From Onthophagus taurus (lineage: Eukaryota > Arthropoda > Insecta > Coleoptera > Scarabaeidae), in assembly GCF_036711975.1 (NCBI RefSeq), contig NW_027248940.1, positions 4,340,001-4,404,000 on the forward strand: 64,000 bases of DNA. Direction: 5' to 3'. Shown in pieces: positions 24,301-36,300 of the stretch (positions are counted from its first letter, which is position 1; every line of letters begins with the position of its first letter). The position numbers and the translations under genes are program-made. The notes below the pieces were generated by a model that saw nothing but the letters and a program-made list of their open reading frames with translations, was not told the origin of the DNA and ran no database searches.

Positions 24301-27300
24301 CGCGTTCCCGACAAACCGAATTACCCGATTAGTTTGTGGAGTATCGTGAAGAATTGTATTGGAAAAGATCTGACGAAAATACCGATTCCGGTTAATTTCA
24401 GCGAGCCGTTGAGTATGTTGCAGCGTTTAACCGAAGATTTTGAGTATTCGGAGATTTTGGATAAGGCGGGAAATATTACGGATCCGTGCGAGCAATTAGC
24501 TTATGTCGCGGCGTTTACTATTTCATCATATTCGACGACCAGCTCGAGAAATGGGAAGCCTTTTAATCCGTTGTTGGGCGAGACGTACGAGTTTGATAGG
24601 ATGGCCGATTTGGGCTGGAGGGTGATTAACGAGCAGGTTTCTCATCATCCGCCAATGGTCGCACAATATTGTGAGGGACGTGGTTGGAAGTGTTGGCAGG
24701 AATTTTCAATGTCTTCTAAGTTTCGGGGAAAATATTTACAGGTTTGTTACAAATAGTTATATAGCATTTTTTTAGAAATATTTTTAAGCACAATATTGTT
24801 ACATAAAATGTGTTATTTTATTTTTATATATTAAGGTTGGCCACAAATTGTGGTCTTTTTAGAATTTGTCTTCAACATGGTACATATTTTGTGTCATTGC
24901 TTGATTTGTGTAGCAGACCACTTTTAGCTTATGAATGGAATCATCTCAATTAAATTTTTATCATTGAGGTTGGGTTAGGTTAAGTTTCTCGCAGTGAATA
25001 GGAGTTTGCGTTCTGTCACCAACGACCATTTTGAGTATGGGAAATGATTGAGGAGGATCTGATGAAGAAGAAAAAGAACTTGATCGTCCATTTCTAACGG
25101 TGAACGCCGAATAGCGACCTCAAGTAGATGCGTTGCTAAGACACTGGACAAGCAAAAGTATAGGAGACCTGGGGAGTGAAACGCTAAGACAGTGACTGTG
25201 GCTTAACTTTTTCGTCGTTAGCATAACTAAGAGAAAAATCCAAAAAGCGAGAAAATAAAGAAAAGGAAAATGATGGTTGGAAGCGATGAAGATGAAAGTG
25301 CAGGGAAAGCATACTGGAATTAATACATACATTGAGAAAACATAAGGAACAAAATACAAAGAGAGAAATTATGAGGACAATAGATATGCTACAGAGAGAG
25401 GCGTAAGTACAGAAAAATGAAAAGTTTGGGAGAATGAATGTCTTAAGAGGGAAAGTGGGGAGGTTTTGATGAGGAAAGGAAAAGATAGGAGAGGATGGGA
25501 GGATCATCAACATAATCAAACTAAAAGAAATAACGTCAAGCGTGTGATAAATAATATTTCTTGTTACTTCATAGTGAGTTTATTAATCAACTATGTATCT
25601 ACACGTTTACATCTGATCTCGTGTGTTCTTGCTATGTCATGCTTGGCGTTACCAACTACAGTGTGTTAATTAATTATCGTACCGACGTCATCATCGAAAG
25701 TATGCAACCAATATCACAGTATTAGTATTGCAATATATGAATACTGTGATATTGGTTGCATACTTTCAATGATGACCTCGTGTACGATAATTAATTAACA
25801 CACTGTACGTCTGTAACGTCACTACATCCCCCAATTTCAACTTATGTTCAATAAGAGAATCAAATTATCAAATTAGATAAATCGTAACCAGATTTAATGA
25901 ATGATTTGAGCAAGGTACGAATTCAACTTTGGGATTTCGGTGTTGAATAGCAGACTATGCCGATGCTGTATCGATTACTGATTCTAAGATATCGAGTTTC
26001 ATACCTAGACAATAGACATACAAATGCAGAACTAATTAAGGGGGTATGCCACCTTGAAGACCCGAAAATAATAGGATTTTTTTAATTTTTTTTGTAATCA
26101 GACGACAGAATTTTTTCTAAAAACGGGTTGCAGGGTGTGAATAAGCCACTTTTCTAGTTTTTAATAAATATTTTATTTATTAACAGTTATTAAAATTGCA
26201 CCCGCTAGATGTCGGTAATGTTAGGCTTGCAAATCGTGCAAGGTCAAACTATGCGCAGGATTTCTCTTAACGCGTAAGTCGAATAATTAAAACTTGAATA
26301 CGATTACTTTAGTAAACTCAAAAACTAGGGAACTACTTAGGATTTTTTTAAAATATTCATTTTTGACGAAATGGTGACGATTTTACAAGAAATGTCGTAC
26401 CGTAATACCCCGTAGTTACGCGTTAGGTGGGACTGACAGTAGCCGCGTAAGTCGAAATACGATAAATATATGTATATATATATATAGATTATATGTATGA
26501 ATATATATATATACTAAAAAAATTAAAAAAGTTAAAAAAATGTATGTACATACTAATAATACTACTACTAATTTTAATAAATTTATTTTCCCGGGAAAAT
26601 AAAAGCAATATGAAAATATAAGGTACATAAATAATATTAAAACGTATATTGTTACGTCGGTTCTGACGGCTTTATAAAATCTAAAACACTAGACTGACGA
26701 ATGAGGGATGCTTTTTTTTCTCGAAGAATGTCTCCATAACAAGCTAATAATTTTTTAATACCTTGCGTTGTAGTAATAACTCGTTCTTCATTAGGGTCTA
26801 TATTTTCCAAAATTTTCAAACCTTTTTCAATTGAGTCCAAACCTTGAGTTAAACTTGCAATTGTCATTTGTTTTTCCACTTGGGCTGGATCAGAACTGAC
26901 CTCTTCATCAGCATCATTTTGGTCACACATTTCTATAAGCTCGACAATCGTTAAATCGTTGTTATGGGAATTCAATACCTCTTCTTATTCTGTCGCAAGA
27001 GTTACTATTTCTTCTATTGTATTACCAAGAAAATCTACATCGGCTGTTACTTCCGTTTCGTTGTTGAAAAAGAATGGACAGATTTTCTTCCAAACATTAC
27101 TCAATGTGTTCTCCGAAACTTCGTCCCACGATTCTCCAATAAGTCTAACAGCATCTAAAACGGTTTGGCGTTGCCGCCAAAAATCTTTAACGGACATTTG
27201 ATCGTTCTGTTTCATAGCATTATTCAAGTGCGCAAATGAACGTCGTGTGTAATAAGCCTTAAATGTTTTAATGGCTCCTTGGTCCATTGGTTGAAGTAGA

Positions 27301-30300
27301 CTGGTTGTGTTTGGTGGCAAAAAAACAACCTTAACATGTGGGTTAAAATTAAATAGAACAGTTGGCGGATGACTTGGAGCATTGTCAATAAGAAGCATTA
27401 CATTAAAAGGAATTTGTTTAGTTTCGCAGTAGCGTTTAATCTCGGGAATAAAGTGGCAATCAAACCAGTTTTCGAAGATAGACGCTGTCATCCAAGCCTT
27501 AGGATTTGATTTCCAAATTACGGGCAAGCCAGCTTTAGACTTATTTTTTAAAGCTCTTGGATTTTCCGATCGGTAAATTAAAAGAGGCTTTAATTTACTG
27601 CATTCGCACCAACCATCGCGGTCAAACGGTCTTTAGACTCTTTGAAACCTGGAAATGTTTTTTCCTCGCGAGCTATAAATGTTCTTTTAGGCATCTTTTT
27701 CCAAAATAAACCTGTCTCATCCACGTTGAATATGGTTTGGCTCGTGTAACCACCTTCCACAATCAAACTTTTTAATGTTTTGGGAAAAGAAACCGCGGCC
27801 TCTCTGTCTGCACTGGCCGCTTCTCCGCTCTCGGCAATACTATGCCAATTACAACGAACTTTAAATCGGTCGAACCAACCGTTACTGGCAGCAAAGGTTT
27901 CGTCTTTGACCGCTTCTCCAGCTTTTTCTTTTAATTTTTCAAAAATTAACTTTGCTTGACTACATACGGTGTTTTGATCAACTGGACAGTTTTTTACATG
28001 GACTTGATTATCGCACCATGATTTTAAGATTGATTCCATTTCCGCAATAATACCATGACGTTTGCGAATTATGGTAGAGTTTAACGACTGCGTATTTTTC
28101 ACAGCCGTGAGAATTTTTTCTTTGTCCTTTATAATTGTCCGTATACTGGATTCCGAGAGATCAAACTTTCTCGCGAGTTCACAGACCTTCATACTACTAT
28201 CAAAACCCTTGATTATATTAAGTTTATAATCTAACGTTAAAGTTTTTCTTTTTTTATTCGGCGCCGAATAATCACTTTTGCTTCTTTTACAGGACATTTG
28301 TAAAAGTTTTAAAATATTCTATCGAAACGTTTTATTTCGTGTTGGTGAATACACAAGACTACCAGCGAAAAACATGATGAAGAATTAAAAAAAATGCGAG
28401 ACGGCTAACGCGCCTTCTTGTCGCGCCCCGACGCGACGGCGCGGCGTGGTGTCGTTAGAAAACCGCGTAAGTACGGGGTCGCGTAAGACGGGGTAGCGTA
28501 AGTCGAGGTTTTACTGTATTTATCGATAAAAAACGTACATAAAAATGGTTGTAAAACAGAGAATCTGAGACATATCGAAAAACGGCTACGTACTTACCTA
28601 GAATAAGATAATACAAACTTTTGAAAAAAAAATCTTGAAAATCCGTTGAAAAATGTGGAAGTTATCGTGTGCACAGATTTGAAAAATGTAGTTTCCAGAA
28701 AAACGCGTTTAAAGTTTTCGAATGTAAAAAATTGTATATTTTTTCTAGATACATCTCATCAGCGATTCCTGCACCATACAGTTGTCCTTCCTGAAGCTTA
28801 TTTTCATCTTCTGCAGCTTTTCTGTCTGACAGTAAGCTTCTACGAGCTCCTTTAGCCTCAGCAGTCATGGAGCGCAAGCAATGCGATTTAAATCCATTTC
28901 ATGACAAAAGTCGAAGCACAATCTTCCAATTGTTAATTTCAGTGCTTGCATTATTTCCATAATGCTTGTAAGACCGTCATTAAAATTGTAAGCAGCTATA
29001 TCAGACGCAATGTCAACCACTTTGTTGCCACTATGAATAGTTTTAGGTGCGATAGACCATAACGCGGCGTTGTAACTTTCATTGCTGTTTTGCGTATATC
29101 CCCCTAAACATCTTGTCAAAAGATCTTCCCTTGATAGTTCTTCGTACACAAGTTTCACTGCATTGAAAACATCATTGCCGATTGCTGGCTTGTGAGTGCT
29201 TTTTGCCAGGAACACCACGAGTCAGCACCAGCTGGACAATTGTCATGCTTTGGAGTTTCATCTGTTGAAATTTTATGATACAAAGTAGCCCAGATCTCTT
29301 TTTTCATGTCCTTCACGGAATCGCAATTTTTGCGAATAGCCAATCTCTTTCTGCAATATAAGGAAACTTCATCAATTAATTTTCCTTTGCCTCCTAATCC
29401 GCGAGTGTTTCTTTTTAGATTTCGTAACCGTGTGCCCATTCGTTTCTGAACGTGATCGATACAATCTTTTTTGGTTACTATTACACTGTCATAGCGGCGA
29501 GCGTCCATAATACCTTTGAAGGTTTTGCTGTCTCCGTCTCCTAAAAAAAACAGTACTTCAAATTATGTTTTTCTTCGGATCGTTGAAACATCTCTACGAC
29601 GGAGTCCACTTCCATTTTTCCTGAAGATCCGACATGGTTTATATCACATATTACTTTATGATCTTCGACCCAATCTTGAAATTCCGCAGTATCTTCTTTA
29701 CCTTTCCAGTAACTATACTTTTTACAAATTTTTGACTTTACTTCCAAACTCTTCACAAAAAACAACGTTCAAAATTGCAGTAAAAACAAAATCAATGAAA
29801 CGGTAACCAAAGCTGCGTTTGAAACTTTTCTGCCACTCACTGAACGTCTCACTGCACGATATGAACTACCTCCCTGTCCTTTTTTGCCAACCATATTTGC
29901 AATAATAAAAAACACACTTCGTAAACACTACTCGTTATCAAGTTTTGCCGTTGAAATTTGCAGAAAGCACAGTGATACAGATAAGTAAAAAGTGCGAAAA
30001 TTTATTCCAAACATTCCGACCACCCACAACCTTTTTTAGCATATTTGGAATTACCCCTTTGTTCGATAGAAGTCGGGTAAAGTTTTCTACGAAAATGAGT
30101 TTTTGTGATGCTATTGTTTATTCAGGTATCCGAAAGCCTACTTCAATTGCGTTTTTGAAAAATGATATTTTATGTTTTTTTAAACTTTTTTGTACAACAA
30201 TTTCAAAATACCTGAAAAACATTCCGCAAATGTTTTCTGTCAATGAATTCTCATTCTAGACAGTATAAAGAACGCTTTTAAGCAAAAAAAGATCGATTTT

Positions 30301-33300
30301 TTTTCATTTCAAAGGTGGCATACCCCCTTAATTAATTATCGTACCCGACATCATCATCGAAAGTATGCAACCAATATCACAGTATTGGTATTAAATACGC
30401 ATACTGTGATATTGGTTGCATACTTTCAATGATGACGTCAGGTGCGGTAATTAATTAACACACTGCTGACTTCTGCGCCGAGTTGATGTTGACGCATTAA
30501 GACGCACATATTCGGCGACAGCAGCGATTGCTTCAGGTGTACGTTTAGAACATGTGTCATGACCACCAACATTTTACTTCTGCGCACTTTCTCAATCAAA
30601 TTCTTAATTCCTTGGTTTGATGGAGCCTCATTTCTTCCAAACTTTCTACGCAACTTTTGCGCCGTCTCGGCAACCACAGAACCACACTCAAAGTAAGTTT
30701 TCAATATTTCAAAACGTTGGTCTAAATTAAAACGATACATATTCTGTCAGCGGAAGGTTTAAACTAAATAACTGTCAACACTTCATGGCGCTGCAGTCGA
30801 CTGCGTCATCAATGGCGCGTAGTTTAAATTCAACATATAAATGGCCCACCCTTTATTATTGAACATAAGTTGAAGTTGGGGGATGTTGTGAAAGGGCTGA
30901 TCAAAAAATGGCGCTATAACAACAGACGTACAGTGTGTTAATTAATTATCGTACACGAGGTCATCATTGAAAGTATGCAACCAATATGACAGTATTGGTA
31001 TTGCAATACGCATACTGTGATATTGGTTGCATACTTTCAATGATGACATCGGGTACGATACTTCTTCTTCTTCAAAAAGTTTTGGGTTGGTAATGGGATT
31101 TGGAAACGAGTCCTTCTTTTCCCAGCCACTGCGTCTATTCGTTTATGTCTGGTGCCTTAAAATTTTATACCAATTTAATCACTAAGGCTTGCCCCGCGTA
31201 TAAATTTATGCGATTTATGCGCGTACGCTATATGTATGATTGCACAAACGCAACTAGCAATTCAAAAATAATCAAACAGAAAATCAAAAGTTATTCATAC
31301 AAAACAAACTAAGTAAAGATCATTAAGCAAACTAAAAGCAACTAATCAAAGGCTGCAAGCCCAGTTAAATAAAAGGATCAGATTCAATTAAATTAAGGGT
31401 AACATAAACAAGACTCTTCTCGAACCTGAGGGCTGAGGTTCTTCGCACACTAGGTTTTAGGTTGACCCTCGGAATGGAAAAGTTAAGAGGTATATTATTC
31501 TGGAACAAAAAATAAATAATTATGTCAATTAAATGAACTTCATAAGAAAAATACTATAGTATTTTTTTACATTTTATTGCATACTCATAAAGATATTTAT
31601 ATACTATCGAATTATTTGTGGCAAGGATTTCCGCCAAATTATACGGTGCGTTGAAGTCTATATGTTGATTTAGTTTCTCCAAGAGATCAGTTCTAAATTG
31701 ATCGAAGAGCGGGCATTCTAAGAAGAGGTGATTAGCATCTCCATGAGCCCCACATTCACGAAGTGGTGAATTTCTTTTTCCTATTCGGTATAAATAATTT
31801 TTTGTTGTTGCCTGGTTTGTTTTTAGGCGGCTCATTAAGGCGTAGAAGTATCTGGAGGGTAACTCTCGAACTAGCTCTTCTTGGTAGGTTGATTTTGTAT
31901 TTGCGCATACCATATGCCTTTTATCCGTGACGACTCTTCCCATTCTCTGGACCAGGTTTCAAAGATTTTTCCTTTATAGTATCTGCATATGTCGTAATCT
32001 TTGTTACTCTCTTATATTTCCTCACTTTGACTATGCGGACGCGGTTTATCCCGATCTCTCGGTGACTCTTCTGAGTAAATTGCAGCGGCTACAAAATAAT
32101 TGTATCCGGTTCATATTTGACCTAAATAGATTTGAGCATGTAACGCCGTATCGCAATTACATTCAGATGTTAACCTGTGAGAGACGTAGATCCTTTCGTT
32201 TATTAACCATTTTATTTAAAATCCTTCATAACTTCACCCCAAAGTACTTATCAGATAGGTTCCAGCAATTATCAACTCATGAGCTTGCTACTCGTTCACG
32301 TTCTGATACTATTCTTACATTTCCCGTTCATAGCACTGAAATTTATCATAGATCATTTACAGTACAGTCGATTGCGCTGTGGAATGGACTGTGGAATTAC
32401 TAATTTTAGACATGTTTTAAAGAGCCACTTGCTTGCCCTTCAACTGGCCGTTTCCTGATTCTTTGTTCTTTGTCTTTCTCTTTTTTTCCTCTCTTCAACT
32501 GCTCTCACTTGTTGGCAACTGATATCCGGCAGATTCTTTTAGTTTCTTTTAGTCGCTCTCTATCTCTCTTTTTGTGTCTTTTCTTTATTTTTCTCTTTGT
32601 TTTTCTTTTCTTGCTTAATCTTATTTGGTGATGTTAATAATATCTAAGTATCACTACTTGCCATATTCAGCAAATACTATTTTTATTTTTGTTTGTTCTG
32701 TTGGGTCATTTGGCAGAGATCGCTTGTGCGATAAAATGATCCATTTGCTGATACTGTTTAAGTTAAGTGTATCTTATGTAATTTTGTATTTTTGTCTGTG
32801 GCAATAAATAAATGATAAATAATGTCCAAGAAATCGAGCTTAGTTTGTTCTGGTTGTAAATCCAAGCCACTCTTTGCTAATTCATCGGCTCTTTCGTTGC
32901 CGATTATGCCACGATGTGATGGTAACCATAATAATATTACTTCTTGGTGATTATTGTTCAACTCAGAAAGAATTTTTAGCACTTTTATAAGTAGATAATG
33001 GCACTGGACCCCCATTGTGATGTTATTTGTTGCCTTCAATGCGCTTAAAGAGTCTGAACATAGAGTTACTTTCCCCCACCTCTTCTTTTTAATTATTTAC
33101 AGGCTCCTGCATATCCCTTGCATTTCCGCCGCAAATATAGACATATATTATGTTAACCCATGAGCCTCATCTATTTCACCTTTTATGGAGTAGATTCCAT
33201 AACCTGCTGCGTCCGGATTCCTTCTTACCGAACCATCTGTAAAAATGCTGTTATGATCCGGCCACTCTTCACTAACATACTGTTCAAGAATACTATTTGC

Positions 33301-36300
33301 AGCTGCCCAAGTTAGCCCCGCTTTTTCTATGTAGTCAAGACAGGGTAACTTTAACTTTGTCAATGTTTTGGTATATCGCCTCATACGGTATTGTGTAATA
33401 TGCAGCTTTGTTACTTTTGTGCATGTCCCATTTCGTTTCCTTAATTTCGTTCCAAACCTTGGCCAGCGTCGGTACCTTATTTTGTTTAGCCTTTATTTTC
33501 TCTAATTGTGTTCCCAGTCTATTTAATGTAGGTGTTATAACGTTGTTTATACAGAGTGTTTCATGAAGTTCTCCCGGCATTAATGGAGCATGTTGTTTAA
33601 GTGATTTGTAATAAAAAAGTTCATATGAACATATGTCCGATTCACTTCGCTGATTGAGTTATATGAATTTGAAAATAATATTTAAAAATTATGGCGTTAC
33701 GGCCCAGCGCGGGGCTCAAAGGATAAGTGTGCTATGACTGCATTAGTAAAATAAAGTACTTATTTAGGTTACCGTCATGTTTGACCAAAATTGAGCAAGA
33801 CAATTCACTTTATTTATTGAGCTACACTTATGCGTTTAAAAATAAAGTAATTGCGATAATGTTACTTTTTATTATAATTTGAAATTTAAACATTTTCGAA
33901 AATTCCACCTCCTACTTCAATACACTTATCTGCACGCGCGTTGCATCTTTTATCTTTGCACGGTGCTCCTTTATTTGCGTTGCAGCGTCAAAAATTCTTT
34001 GGATTAAAGCCTCACGTGTGTCTACTTTTTCTTGATATACTAAATCTTTCATCCAACCCCACATGTTATAATCCAGAGGATTGAGATCTGGCTGGCCAAA
34101 CGTACGGTCCACCTCGACCAATCCAGCGGTTAGGATAACGTTCATTTAGACGATCGGTGACTCTACGGTAAAAATGAGAAGGAACTCCGTCGTGTTGCAA
34201 ATACATTCTTAATCGTCTTGCCAGAGGTACATCCCACAGTAAACGCGGAAGTTTTTCTTCCAAAAATTGCAAGTACCTTTGTCCGGTAAGACGATCTTCA
34301 AAAATAAACGGTCCTATAAGTTGATCGTACAACATTCCGCACCACAGATTAATGCTAAATCTGCTTTGAAAATTACTTTCTATGGTAGCATGAGGGTTAA
34401 TGTCCGACCATTTATGCAAATTATGGATGTTATTTATGCCATCTCGAGTAAATTGTGACTCATCCGGAAATAAAATGTAGCGGTATAAGTTCCAATAATT
34501 ATTTAACCACTGACAAAATGCCAAACGCCTAGGGAAGTCTTCTGGCTTCAAATGTTGAACACGCTGTAGATGATACGGATGCAGCAGATTTTTTTTTAAT
34601 GTTCTCCATACCCTGGTATTGGGAATCCTTAAACGTATGAATATCCGTCGCGTACTAATGCAGGCATTGCGCTCGACAATGTCAAGGATGTTCTTTTCCT
34701 CTGCAACATTCTGTTGTGTTGTTCGTTCATACTGCATATGAACGCTCGGAAGTAAACCAGTTTCTCTGAGAGCTTGGAAGGTACTACTAAAAGTCTGCGG
34801 CGATGGAACACACCGATTTGGAAAACGTCGTCGATATTCAATTGAAGCTGCAGTAGCGTTTCCATCACAATTTCCCAGTACAAAAACCATATCAGCATAC
34901 TCAACAGTCGTAAACTTAAACGGCATTGTATGCAAATAAAATTCAAATAATTTTAAATTAAACGGCAAGCTTGTCAAATTTGACAGTAAGGTAACAAGTA
35001 CTTTATTTTACTAATGCAGTCATAGCATACTTACCTTTTGAGCCCCGCGCTGGGCCGTCACGCCATAATTTCTAAATATTATTTTCAAATTCATATAACT
35101 TAATAAGTGAAGTGAATCGGACATATGTTTATATGAACTTTTTTTATTACAACTCACCTAAACGACATGTTCCATTAATGCCGGGAGAACTTCATGAAAC
35201 ACCCTGTATATTTTTGATTATTTAAGATAAATTTTCTTGCTCTTCCTACTGTCCCTAACCTTAAAGGGGGTTCGCCTGCTTCCACCTCCAATACATTGGT
35301 CGGTGTGGTTAAAGGTAATCCTAATATTAGCCGGAGACCTTTGTATACGGTTTTGTTAAGCTTTGTTTGTCTTGCAACTGTTGATGGCATCATTATGGGT
35401 AACATGAATTGTAATCTCGATCTTACTAACGCTCGGTATAGAGTTCTAAGTGTGAGTGGATCGCCACCCATCTGACTGATAACACAGATCGTATTAAGTT
35501 TAGAGCTTTTTCCGCTGATGCCACCGTCGCGTCGGTCCGATCTGCTCCTTCCAGCTTAATTTTACGTTAATTCGCAACCCCAGATACTTGATGATATCGA
35601 CGTACTGAATGTTACGTTATTGTTGTCTCCGAATATTACGGGTGGTTTTGCGTCATTTTTATTTTTTGTAAAAATCATTGCCTTTGTTTTTTGTGTAGCC
35701 ACTGTAAGTGTACGTTCTTCGAGGAAAATTTTTAGTTTTTCCATTGCTCTGTTTATTTTTTCTACACAACTGTCTGTTGTTTTTCCACTGCAGAAAACTA
35801 CCACGTCATCCGCGTAAGTCAATGCTGTGCATCCTGCATCCGCAACCTCTAAATTAATACCATTTATGTAAATATTGAATAGTAGGGCGCTTAAAGGGCT
35901 CCCTTGTCCTAGGCCCCGATAACTTGTTCTCTCTCCTAATGTTCCATTATCATTCTTAGTTTTAATAAATTTCCTATTATTTAGATAGTATATGGCCCCT
36001 TTGTTGTTTCAAAATTTTTATTAATACTGGACTTGAGACATTGTCGTATGCCGCCTGAATATCCAGAAATATAGCCACCGGTGTTTGTTTTTGTGCAAAG
36101 GCCAGTTGGATGGAACTCACCAAGTACGCGATGCAGTGTAGAATGCTTTTTCCTCTCCTGAAGCCGAAAGTCAAATGGTCAAAACGCATTTCTTTCTCTA
36201 GCCACCATTCAAGTCTATGCGCTAATACCTTTTCGTATAATTTTCTAATACATGGGATTAAGGATATTGGTCTGTATCCTTCCGGTGGTTTTTTTATTGC

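Larger units (their letters stand above)
26040..30327 (-). mobile_element. Kolobok DNA transposon with TTAA target sites
   Basis: GGGGGTATGCCACCTT at 26040 mirrors AAGGTGGCATACCCCC ending 30327, and TTAA flanks both ends (26036-26039 and 30328-30331). TTAA duplication and this type of transposase are the hallmarks of the Kolobok superfamily. The transposase is on the minus strand at about 28.7-29.9 kb. A pogo element (26400-28516) has inserted near the 3' side. Net length without the pogo is about 2.17 kb. Confidence 0.88.

Noticed and set aside
24033..24314. 93-codon minus-strand frame
   Set aside because: It is the shadow of the Ser/Gln-rich linker in OSBP exon 5.
25120..25519. Overlapping minus-strand hydrophobic frames of 79 and 111 codons
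   Set aside because: Both come from one purine-rich strand read in two frames; no domain, no conserved start, and no supporting context.
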